DNA from: Prevotella sp. UBA6994
GTDB lineage: Bacteria > Bacteroidota > Bacteroidia > Bacteroidales > Bacteroidaceae
Reading direction: 5' to 3'
Length of the DNA: 37,372 nt
Assembly (NCBI GenBank): GCA_002449845.1
Contig: DJXW01000003.1
Span: 90,648 to 128,019 of the forward strand
Position 1 is the stretch's first letter. Every line of letters starts with the position of its first letter. Under the pieces are notes generated by a model. The model did not search any database, was not told the origin of the DNA, and saw only the letters and a list, made by a program, of their open reading frames with translations. Made by a program: the position numbers and the translations under genes. Shown one piece after another: positions 30,897 to 37,372 of the stretch.

Positions 30897-32630
30897 TTAA
30901 AGTCCTTGTGCCTTATCTATCCAAGCCTGTATCTCTTCTACACTGGGTTTGTCATAACCCAACTTATATTTCTTGTTGATTTCGCCAATCTTTTGCTGGA
31001 GACCTTGTGCCTTTTCCGTAGAGATATCGTTTACGAGGTTGAAACCTGCCTTTCGCAACACGTAAACCCAAGGTTCAGGAACACCAATCACCTCCCATTC
31101 GGCAAAGGATGATTGTGGTATCTTTTTCTCAGGTTTCATCTGTGGGAAGAACAGCACTTCTTGTATAAACGTCTTACCCGTCATCAGCATCACCAAACGG
31201 TCTATGCCGATACCGATACCTGATGTCGGGGGCATACCATACTGCAAGGCACGGAGGAAGTCTTTGTCGATAATCATTGCCTCATCATCGCCCTTGTCAG
31301 CCAGACGCATCTGCTCCACGAAGCGTTCCTCTTGGTCAATGGGATCATTCAACTCGCTATATGCATTTGCCAGTTCCTTACCGTTCACCATCAACTCGAA
31401 TCGTTCGGTCAGACCTGGCTTTGAGCGGTGCATCTTGGTCAATGGACTCATCTCAACGGGATAATCTGTGATGAACGTAGGTTGGATGAAGGTACCTTCG
31501 CAGAACTCGCCGAAGAGTTCATCTATCAGTTTACCCTTACCCATTGTATCGTCCACTTCCATTCCTTTCTCCTTACAGAAGGCACGGATTTCATCTTCCG
31601 TCTTTCCGTCACAGTCGAAGCCAGTCTTCTCCTTGATGGCATCGAGGATTGGAAGACGGCGATATGGAGCCTTGAAACTAATGATTTGTCCGTCAATCTC
31701 TCTTTCCGGCTTACCATTGACGGCAATGCAAATGGTTTCCAACAATTTCTCTGTAAACGACATCATCCAGTTGTAATCCTTGTATTGCACGTACAATTCC
31801 ATGCAGGTAAACTCTGGATTGTGATTTCTGTCCATTCCCTCATTGCGGAAGTTCTTGCCTATTTCATAAACACCTTCGAAACCACCCACGATGAGCCTCT
31901 TCAAGTACAGCTCAGTGGCTATTCGCATATACATATCTTGGTCAAGGGCATTGAAATGGGTTATAAATGGACGTGCAGACGCTCCACCTGCAATCATCTG
32001 CAACGTAGGAGTCTCCACCTCAGTATATCCTGCCTCATCAAGAACCTTACGCATAGTGCGGATTACCGTTGCCCTTTGCAGGAACGTATCCTTCACTCCC
32101 TCGTTGACAACGAGGTCAACGTAACGTTGGCGATAACGTAATTCGGGATCATCAAAGCTGTCGTAAGCAACGCCATCCTTATATTTCACGATAGGAAGTG
32201 GCTTGAGGCTCTTGCTCAAAAGTGTCAGTTCTTGTGCGTGAACGGAGATTTCGCCAGTCTGGGTACGAAACACAAAGCCCTTTACGCCTATGAAATCGCC
32301 AATGTCAAGCAATCGCTTGAAAATCACATTGTACAGGTCTTTGTTTTCCGTAGGACATAGGTCATCACGGGAAACATACACCTGAATCCTGCCCTTCGAG
32401 TCTTGAATCTCCGCAAAGGAAGCCTTTCCCATCACTCGACGACTCATCATTCTACCAGCGATGCAAACCTCTCGCTTCTCATCGTCATCTTTAAAACTCT
32501 CTTTAATCTCTGTGCTAAACGCATTGGTGGGAAACTCGGCTGCCGGATATGGGTCAATACCCATGTTACGCAATTCCTGAAGACTCTGGCGACGGCCTAT
32601 CTCTTGTTCACTCAGTTCTAAGATATTCAT
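30897..32630 (-). CDS. lysS: Lysyl-tRNA synthetase, class II
   Basis: The product is 577 aa. The N-terminal OB-fold anticodon-binding domain (about 50-160, VCIAGRMMSRRVMGKASFAEIQDSKG) is followed by the class-II core. Motif 2 is NFRNEGMDRNHNPEFT and motif 3 is GIGIGIDRLVMLMTG. It is about 70 residues longer than the E. coli enzyme because of a C-terminal helical tail (FAEWEVIGVPEPWVYVLRKAG to the end, SVEEIQAWIDKAQGL), which I associate with Bacteroidetes LysRS. The gene leads the leftward string lysS-gpsA-rluA-type-small membrane protein-pgi-HAD-barrel. An exact -7 box lies 33 nt upstream. Confidence 0.97.
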   Translation of the reverse strand: MNILELSEQEIGRRQSLQELRNMGIDPYPAAEFPTNAFSTEIKESFKDDDEKREVCIAGRMMSRRVMGKASFAEIQDSKGRIQVYVSRDDLCPTENKDLYNVIFKRLLDIGDFIGVKGFVFRTQTGEISVHAQELTLLSKSLKPLPIVKYKDGVAYDSFDDPELRYRQRYVDLVVNEGVKDTFLQRATVIRTMRKVLDEAGYTEVETPTLQMIAGGASARPFITHFNALDQDMYMRIATELYLKRLIVGGFEGVYEIGKNFRNEGMDRNHNPEFTCMELYVQYKDYNWMMSFTEKLLETICIAVNGKPEREIDGQIISFKAPYRRLPILDAIKEKTGFDCDGKTEDEIRAFCKEKGMEVDDTMGKGKLIDELFGEFCEGTFIQPTFITDYPVEMSPLTKMHRSKPGLTERFELMVNGKELANAYSELNDPIDQEERFVEQMRLADKGDDEAMIIDKDFLRALQYGMPPTSGIGIGIDRLVMLMTGKTFIQEVLFFPQMKPEKKIPQSSFAEWEVIGVPEPWVYVLRKAGFNLVNDISTEKAQGLQQKIGEINKKYKLGYDKPSVEEIQAWIDKAQGL

Positions 32631-32663
32631 ACGATAATGTTAATTCTTCTATATATTTGGTGC

Positions 32664-32671
32664 AAAGATAA
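32664..32671 (-). promoter_or_regulatory. -7 box (TATCTTTG) for the lysS gene string
   Basis: This is an exact TAnnTTTG match on the minus strand, 33 nt upstream of the lysS start. A small palindrome (CTGAT-TT-ATCAG, 32682-32693) lies just upstream of it. Confidence 0.6.
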
Positions 32672-32772
32672 CAAATAAACCTGATTTATCAGCACGTTTT
32701 TTAAAGATTAACGCATTTATGACGGTATTTATATCTTTCTTGATATGATTCCCAAATGGTAACTCACTAAGA

Positions 32773-32827
32773 AACCGATGGTCACCATATAAGAAACCGA
32801 TGGTTTCCAGCATGGTGACCATCGGTT
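32773..32827 (-). terminator. 16-bp perfect hairpin with an internal palindrome, downstream of GH89 gene
   Basis: The arms at 32773-32788 (AACCGATGGTCACCAT) and 32812-32827 are perfect complements. The 23-nt loop contains a further copy of the first arm's AAGAAACCGATGGT word, which itself folds as GAAACC-GAT-GGTTTC. It begins 15 nt after the GH89 stop in the leftward direction. There is no clear T-run, so it may be a terminator, an mRNA 3'-end stabiliser or a small REP-like element. Confidence 0.6.
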
Positions 32828-32842
32828 ACATAGTATGTGAAT

Positions 32843-35071
32843 CTATTGAAGATATTCATTGCAGACCCAACGAGCCACCTCCACACAATCGCCTTCTGGT
32901 TGAGAAGTATAAACATTGTGTTGCAATGTCCAAGGTTCTTCCATTGCATAGAAGTCGAGTGTCACGTCTTGCTCTAAAGCCAACTGGAAAAGTTGCTTGG
33001 TGGTAAGACCCTTGTATTTTCCGTTACCTAATTTCTCAATATCGGGTTTGGATTTCGCCTCCATCTGGTCGTTTAACGCTTTGAAATAAGCAGACCAACG
33101 CATGTAATAAAAATCCTTCAGGAGTCCTTGCCACTCTTTATGGGCATAGTCACGAAGTCCTCCTTGATCAGCACAGATACGATTGCCCCACGTAGTGATT
33201 TGCACACGCGCATTCCATTCATACAGGTTTTTCTCTTCCTCATTGTTCCCCAACTTCCTGGCAGCCTCTATCCAATGACCCAAACGAAACTCGGAGCGCG
33301 TGCCAAGCAACCGGTCTTGTGCCAACAACATATCAAGAAAGCGTTGCGAACTTACCTTGAAAGCCTGCTTTCTAAATGCCTTATAATCAGCCATTGCCAG
33401 CAAATACTGCACACGCCCTTGGTCTGCCATCGCCTGACGCACGATATCCACCAAATCATATTCAAAGTTATTGTTTCCTCGATACTTTTCCGCTACGCTC
33501 GACATTAACAAAGCAGCCTTTCGAATGTCTTCCGGGTCATAGTAATTAGACATCTTAGACCAACTCGACACTTGGTAATTATTCGTGGAAGGTCTGCCAC
33601 AGAAGATGCTTTCATGAGTTCCCTGTTGGTTATTGCCCATCGGACAGTTGTAAATAGACTGAGCCAACAACAGCCAAGCCTTTTCGATGGATTCATCACG
33701 AACGCCATAACGAGCAAAACAATAATTACGAACCCACTCTTCCTTAGAATCCAATCGGTCAATCCAAGGCAATTCACTCATCAATTCAAACATGATAGGA
33801 TTATTCTCAGAACCTTCCATCGTAAATCCGATACCTTTCAGATGTGCTGCCTTCGGGTTGGTCTTCGTTTGGTTGAAATGATTGAGCAATTGGTCCATCC
33901 TTCCATGCAATCCTACGTTTCCTCCAAAATTTTGTAACATACAGAAAAGCCATTGATGATGACCATATCCCTTGTCGTTTTGGAAGATAGAGGCAATGCC
34001 CCATTTAGGCCTGCACTCACTGAAGAGGTCGAGTATCAACAAATCTCCCTCCGACAAATGACCGATTAATTCTTCACGTGGGTTCTCCTGCCAACTTTGA
34101 ATCACCCAAACGGCATGGGGATTTACCAATTTCATTTCCCTCATGATAGCATCACCAGAAGCAGAAAGGTCTATACCCCTGGTATTTCCCCCTTCATGGA
34201 AAGGATCCATCGAGTAATAATTAGCCTTTCCATAGAGAGCGGTAAGTTCTTGGTAATATAATGTGGCAATTTCATGAAACCTACTGTCGGTGGGTTGCAA
34301 GAAGGCAGGACGTGTATAACCATTCCATTTGCCACCGTCAGCCACGTTAACGCCTAATTTTTCCTTGGCGTTACTTGGAAGCATTCCCGAATAACCAGGC
34401 AAAACGGGTTGCATACCCCATTCTTTCATGCGTTTGAGGATTTGCTTTTGCAACCGCTCTTGTTGTATATACCATGAGTCGGGCAATGGTCCTCCCCATC
34501 CTTCTAAGTTGTTCATCTCCCACCAAGCCAAGAATGCGGGGCCAGCAATAAATCGGTTTATCTCATCTTTCGTATAGCCTAACTTGAGCAACATATTGCG
34601 CCACACGCACTCTACGCCTACGATGGCAAGCGGTAAGTTCACACCATGCAACGCCATCCAGTCGATTTCCGTTTGCCAACGTTCCCAATCCCAAAATGCC
34701 ATAGAATAAGAGAACGTGCAATAATTGAAATCGTATCGTAAGGGAAGAGTTGTTTCGTGTCTTTCAGGTTTATCTACCCGTGGCAAACGATTGGGTAGAG
34801 GAGCTTGCATGTTGTTCCATGTGAGATGAATGCCAGCATGGTATTTCAAGTACCAATGAATACCCGTGGCAATGTTTACCCACGTATTACCTTTCACGGC
34901 AATTCGGTCGCCACTCTGGGAGATTTCAAAAAAGTTTTGATTAGATTTCTGGAGTTCTATCTTGAATTTCCTTGAAGCTCCTTTGTCGATTCGTTCAAGC
35001 ATATCAGTAACGGGATTTGCATGTAGGCAAATGGCAAACAGGCTCATCATCAACAATAAAACATGTCTCAT
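32843..35071 (-). CDS. Secreted alpha-N-acetylglucosaminidase (GH89, NAGLU-like)
   Basis: The product is 742 aa from the ATG at 35071, giving the signal peptide MRHVLLLMMSLFAICLHA; an in-frame TTG ten codons upstream is less likely and overlaps the promoter. A small N-terminal domain (about 20-100) precedes a TIM-barrel (RYDFNYCTFSYSMAFWDWERWQTEIDWMALHGVNLPLAIVG...) and an alpha-helical C-terminal domain. The two catalytic glutamates are likely Glu293 (MDPFHEGGNT) and Glu419 (IGFTMEGSENNP), spaced as in human NAGLU. The enzyme removes terminal alpha-linked GlcNAc, for example from mucin glycans or heparan-type chains. No SusCD pair is adjacent. An exact -7 box lies 27 nt upstream. Confidence 0.94.
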   Translation of the reverse strand: MRHVLLLMMSLFAICLHANPVTDMLERIDKGASRKFKIELQKSNQNFFEISQSGDRIAVKGNTWVNIATGIHWYLKYHAGIHLTWNNMQAPLPNRLPRVDKPERHETTLPLRYDFNYCTFSYSMAFWDWERWQTEIDWMALHGVNLPLAIVGVECVWRNMLLKLGYTKDEINRFIAGPAFLAWWEMNNLEGWGGPLPDSWYIQQERLQKQILKRMKEWGMQPVLPGYSGMLPSNAKEKLGVNVADGGKWNGYTRPAFLQPTDSRFHEIATLYYQELTALYGKANYYSMDPFHEGGNTRGIDLSASGDAIMREMKLVNPHAVWVIQSWQENPREELIGHLSEGDLLILDLFSECRPKWGIASIFQNDKGYGHHQWLFCMLQNFGGNVGLHGRMDQLLNHFNQTKTNPKAAHLKGIGFTMEGSENNPIMFELMSELPWIDRLDSKEEWVRNYCFARYGVRDESIEKAWLLLAQSIYNCPMGNNQQGTHESIFCGRPSTNNYQVSSWSKMSNYYDPEDIRKAALLMSSVAEKYRGNNNFEYDLVDIVRQAMADQGRVQYLLAMADYKAFRKQAFKVSSQRFLDMLLAQDRLLGTRSEFRLGHWIEAARKLGNNEEEKNLYEWNARVQITTWGNRICADQGGLRDYAHKEWQGLLKDFYYMRWSAYFKALNDQMEAKSKPDIEKLGNGKYKGLTTKQLFQLALEQDVTLDFYAMEEPWTLQHNVYTSQPEGDCVEVARWVCNEYLQ

Positions 35072-35098
35072 AAACAATGGGGTATTCTTAATATCTCG

Positions 35099-35106
35099 CA
35101 AAAATA
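35099..35106 (-). promoter_or_regulatory. -7 box (TATTTTTG) for the GH89 gene
   Basis: This is an exact TAnnTTTG match on the minus strand, 27 nt before the ATG at 35071. Its position supports that start codon over the upstream TTG at 35099-35101, which lies inside the box. Confidence 0.6.
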
Positions 35107-35159
35107 CAAATTATTCATGATTTAAGCAAATTATTTGTCAAAGCTATTTTTATTTTTCG

Positions 35160-35167
35160 TACCTTTG
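35160..35167 (+). promoter_or_regulatory. -7 box (TACCTTTG) for the RAYT-like gene
   Basis: This is an exact TAnnTTTG match with a TTTG at 35134-35137 as a possible -33 element (22-nt spacer). It implies a leader of about 100 nt that contains the REP-like palindrome at 35189-35220. Confidence 0.6.
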
Positions 35168-35188
35168 CCATCGGTTTAGCCCTCTTCC

Positions 35189-35220
35189 GTCCAGTTTGTT
35201 GCGTTGCCAACGCAACAGAC
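35189..35220 (+). repeat. REP-like palindromic element, leader copy
   Basis: A core of GTTGCGTTG-C-CAACGCAAC (9-bp arms, 1-nt centre) is flanked by GTCCAGTTT on the left and AGAC on the right. The whole 32-nt segment is repeated perfectly, in reverse orientation, at 35687-35718 inside the transposase-like gene. With one mismatch the match extends to 35225. Small palindromes beside a RAYT gene are the usual arrangement for REP sequences. Confidence 0.8.
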
Positions 35221-35270
35221 AGAACTAAAAGGCGGCACCATTAACGATAACCATCAATAACAATAATACT

Positions 35271-36329
35271 ATGAAAAAAGAAACGTATGAAAGACAAAAG
35301 GCCTTTGCCGGCCCCAAAAAGCCCTCTATGCTTCGCAGATGCGTAGGGCATGATTACACCGAACGCCAAATATACATGGTTACCATGACCACCGAAGGGC
35401 GCAAGCCTCTTTTCGGGAAGGTAACAGGAAAAAGCGATGCGGCAAAAGATAGTGCAGAAGCCCCACGCATGGAATTATCTGAATTAGGAAAAAGGGTTGT
35501 ACAAGAATGGAAAAACACGGAAACACTTCACCCAGAGATTCAATCCATTGCCCTTCAGATGATGCCAGACCATCTTCACGGCATTCTCTACGTGAAGGAA
35601 AAGATGAAAGACCCATTGGGAATGGCTATCCGAGGCTTTAAGCAAAGCTGTAACAAACATTATAGAGAGCTAATATTAGGCGTTCCGTCTGTTGCGTTGG
35701 CAACGCAACAAACTGGACAAGAAGCTCCCCAAAAGAAAGACAGAAGAGGCGAAGACCGCACGCATGGCCTTCTTTTCTCACGTGGCTACAACGACCGTCT
35801 GCTGCTAAGAGAGGGCCAATTAGACCGATGGCTCAACTATCTCAATGACAACCCCCGAAGATTATTAATGAAACGAGAACATCCAGACCTCTTTCGCGTG
35901 CAAAGACAATTGTTGATAGGCAATCAATCGTTCTCAGCCATTGGCAACCGCTTTCTGCTACAAAGGCCTTATCTCATTCCCGTACAATGCTCAAGAAAGC
36001 TCTCTGAAGAACAAATCCACCAAGCAATCAATGATTACATGCAAGAGGCACGAAGCGGAGCCGTACTCGTTTCTCCCTCTATCTCCCCAGGAGAAAAGGC
36101 TATCATGCGAGCGGCATTTGAGGAAAACCTTCCGATTATCATCTTGTTAGAGAATGGTTTCACTCATCTTGCCAAGCCCCACGGTAAGAGAATGGATGCT
36201 TGCGCACGAGGACAGTTGCTGCTTCTTGCCCCTTGGGAACATCACAACGAAAAGAAGACCATCTCACGTAACCAATGTCTATCGTTAAACGACATGGCTA
36301 AAATGGTATGCGAAAATTCTTTACCTTGA
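35271..36329 (+). CDS. REP-associated tyrosine transposase (Y1/HUH)-like protein with DprA/SLOG-like C-terminus
   Basis: The product is 352 aa. The N-terminal half looks like an IS200/RAYT-type Y1 nuclease. The HUH motif is His101-Leu-His103 in LQMMPDHLHGILYV, and a likely nucleophile is Tyr190 in LDRWLNYLNDNPRRLLMKREHP, which corresponds to the YI..NP signature of RAYTs. GYNDRLL at 172-178 is the preceding conserved segment. The C-terminal half (about 215-345) has the rhythm of a Rossmann-like DprA/SLOG domain: LIPVQCSRKLSEEQ, SGAVLVSPSISPGEKAIMRAAF, LPIIILLENGF and ARGQLLLLAPWEHH. Residues around 137-149 (GVPSVALATQQTG) are encoded by a copy of the REP-like element. RAYTs are single-copy, non-IS genes thought to spread REP palindromes. 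The catalytic assignment and the second domain are inferred by pattern only. Confidence 0.8.
   Translation: MKKETYERQKAFAGPKKPSMLRRCVGHDYTERQIYMVTMTTEGRKPLFGKVTGKSDAAKDSAEAPRMELSELGKRVVQEWKNTETLHPEIQSIALQMMPDHLHGILYVKEKMKDPLGMAIRGFKQSCNKHYRELILGVPSVALATQQTGQEAPQKKDRRGEDRTHGLLFSRGYNDRLLLREGQLDRWLNYLNDNPRRLLMKREHPDLFRVQRQLLIGNQSFSAIGNRFLLQRPYLIPVQCSRKLSEEQIHQAINDYMQEARSGAVLVSPSISPGEKAIMRAAFEENLPIIILLENGFTHLAKPHGKRMDACARGQLLLLAPWEHHNEKKTISRNQCLSLNDMAKMVCENSLP
35687..35718 (-). repeat. REP-like palindromic element, copy inside the transposase-like gene
   Basis: This is an exact reverse complement of the 32-nt leader element at 35189-35220. It lies within the reading frame between the HUH motif and the tyrosine, and encodes roughly VALATQQTG without breaking the frame. 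With one mismatch the match extends to 35682. The two copies together form a 530-bp inverted-repeat pair around the N-terminal coding part. Confidence 0.8.
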
Positions 36330-36370
36330 GAAAAAAAGACAAAGAAATGCGATATGTGAAATATAATTTG

Positions 36371-36378
36371 TATTTTTG
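36371..36378 (+). promoter_or_regulatory. -7 box (TATTTTTG) for the antiporter gene
   Basis: This is an exact TAnnTTTG match 22 nt before the ATG at 36401. No terminator is evident between the upstream transposase-like gene and this box. Confidence 0.55.
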
Positions 36379-36400
36379 CACCGTCTAAAAAATATACATT

Positions 36401-37336
36401 ATGTGGTTGAATCTATTATTTATCGTCATCGGAGTCATATTGGTATTGTGGGGAGCCGACCGTCTGACAGACGGTTCGGTAGCAATAGCCGAAAAACTCA
36501 ATATGCCTCAAATCGTCATCGGTCTTACCGTAGTGGCATTAGGTACGTCTATGCCTGAGCTTTGTGTCAGTCTGACCTCGGCACTGAAAGGAACAGCCGA
36601 CTTAGCCGTGGGAAACGTGGTGGGTTCCAACATCTTCAACGCAATGCTTATCGTAGGAGCAGCAGCCGTTGTATCACCTATGACCATTCTCACCTCAACG
36701 GTTAAGAAAGATATTCCTTTCGCCTTGTTTGCCTCTATCATACTGATGGCAATGTGTTATTGGGGAAACGATGTGTCGAGATGGGAAGCCTTCGTGCTCT
36801 TTGTCTTGTTTTTGGTGTATATGTATTACACCGTTCACGGAGCGAAAGGCAGTCATGCTGAAGAACCTTCGGTAAAGAAGAACTACACCGCGGCAAAAGC
36901 CACCTTATATATAATAATAGGATTGGCTTGCTTGGTCTTAGGTTCTAACCTATTCGTCAATGGTGCGACGGAAATTGCGCAACTCTTGGGTGTGAGCGAA
37001 GCTGTGATTGGCTTGACCATTGTGGCAGGTGGAACGTCGCTACCCGAACTGGCTACCAGTGTGGTTTCTGCCTATAAGGGACAGAGTGGAATAGCTATCG
37101 GCAACGTATTGGGCAGCAATGTATTTAACATCCTGATGATTCTTGGTGTTACGGGATTCATCAGTCCTCTTCAAATACAAGGAATCACATTCGTAGATTA
37201 TGGAGTCATGGCCCTTTCCATGTTGCTTATTTGGTGTTTCTCGTTCACGAAATACAAGATAGAACGATGGGAAGGCGTTGCGCTCTTGGTGATTTTCTTC
37301 GCTTATATGGCTTGGTTGATTGCCAATGCCATATAA
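36401..37336 (+). CDS. Calcium/sodium antiporter (CaCA family, YrbG-like)
   Basis: The product is 311 aa. Two inverted Na_Ca_ex repeats are visible, each with its alpha motif: VVALGTSMPELCVSLTSALKG...AVGNVVGSNIFNAMLI (about residues 45-90) and IVAGGTSLPELATSVVSAYKG...AIGNVLGSNVFNILMI (about 205-250). About ten membrane helices are predicted by eye, and a polar loop with SHAEEPSVKKNY separates the halves. The acidic residues in the GTS-PE motifs coordinate the cation. The likely role is inner-membrane Ca2+ extrusion coupled to Na+ or H+ entry; ion specificity is not proven by sequence. Confidence 0.93.
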   Translation: MWLNLLFIVIGVILVLWGADRLTDGSVAIAEKLNMPQIVIGLTVVALGTSMPELCVSLTSALKGTADLAVGNVVGSNIFNAMLIVGAAAVVSPMTILTSTVKKDIPFALFASIILMAMCYWGNDVSRWEAFVLFVLFLVYMYYTVHGAKGSHAEEPSVKKNYTAAKATLYIIIGLACLVLGSNLFVNGATEIAQLLGVSEAVIGLTIVAGGTSLPELATSVVSAYKGQSGIAIGNVLGSNVFNILMILGVTGFISPLQIQGITFVDYGVMALSMLLIWCFSFTKYKIERWEGVALLVIFFAYMAWLIANAI

Positions 37337-37354
37337 TAAATAGAGAGAAACGAT

Positions 37355-37372
37355 ATGTTTACGGTGGATAAA
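37355..37372 (+). CDS. Possible start of the next gene (5' fragment)
   Basis: An ATG at 37355 is followed by five open codons (MFTVDK) to the window edge, 18 nt after the antiporter stop and behind a purine-rich AGAGAGAAA stretch. This is too short to identify; it may be a co-transcribed gene. Confidence 0.3.

Noticed and set aside
31428..32141. 237-codon open frame on the plus strand
   Set aside because: It lies wholly antisense to lysS, whose protein motifs are unmistakable; the antisense product shows no family features and no promoter or ribosome site.
32682..32693. Palindrome CTGAT-TT-ATCAG upstream of lysS as an operator
   Set aside because: A 5-bp arm is short enough to arise by chance and nothing else supports a repressor site; kept only as a remark with the promoter.
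35271..36329. A complete IS200/IS605 insertion sequence
   Set aside because: There is no TnpB gene, and no IS200-type subterminal end pair bounds the gene. The protein carries an extra C-terminal domain and the palindromes are REP-like, so a RAYT-type single gene fits better.

Overview
The window looks like a chromosomal segment of a Bacteroidales bacterium, most likely Prevotella or a close relative (inference). The evidence is the Bacteroidetes-type -7 box TAnnTTTG in front of many genes, weak or absent Shine-Dalgarno sites, two SusC-like outer-membrane barrel proteins, LytTR and LiaF-like envelope proteins, secreted glycosidases, and the lysS-gpsA-pgi gene order that I know from Bacteroidales. 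Most genes are housekeeping genes. The accessory features are a transposase-like gene, dispersed repeats and several intergenic hairpins.

Layout. 1-4000: a carboxypeptidase-regulatory/TonB-dependent outer-membrane protein (3' end cut by the window edge) lies behind a LiaF-like membrane protein. A membrane-anchored LytTR regulator is divergent from them. 3998-4635: a repeat-rich intergenic stretch with an exact 21-bp-period array of four half-palindromic units, three small hairpins and a second AT-rich tandem duplication, ending in the purL promoter. 4636-10492: purL, two overlapping half-size chromate-transporter (CHR) genes and a secreted GH43 glycosidase form a tight operon in which each gene touches or overlaps the next. 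10484-14115: a recJ-recQ operon runs convergently. 14202-17592: an exported YhcH/EbgC-like protein, an exported bleomycin-hydrolase-type C1 peptidase and an M24 aminopeptidase P, with clear hairpins. 17793-17866: elongator tRNA-Met with its own promoter and terminator. 17988-19813: aldose-1-epimerase-like protein and a divergent MBL-fold hydrolase. 19808-22163: operon of a lipoprotein, a DUF1648 membrane protein and a secreted alpha/beta hydrolase. 22433-23521: mnmA.

23550-32630: a long leftward gene string, lysS, gpsA, an RluA-type pseudouridine synthase, a 53-aa membrane protein easily missed by length cut-offs, pgi, a HAD phosphatase and a large outer-membrane barrel protein. 32843-35071: secreted GH89 alpha-N-acetylglucosaminidase followed by a nested hairpin. 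35271-36329: a REP-associated tyrosine-transposase-like (HUH/Y1) gene with a DprA/SLOG-like C-terminal half. A 32-nt palindromic element occurs twice, in opposite orientation: once in the leader and once inside the reading frame. 36401-37336: a Ca2+/Na+ antiporter, then the first codons of a possible next gene.

The most interesting signals are the self-associated REP-like pair in and around the transposase gene, that protein's fusion architecture, and the 21-bp array upstream of purL. I saw no CRISPR array, prophage, complete insertion sequence or recognised riboswitch.
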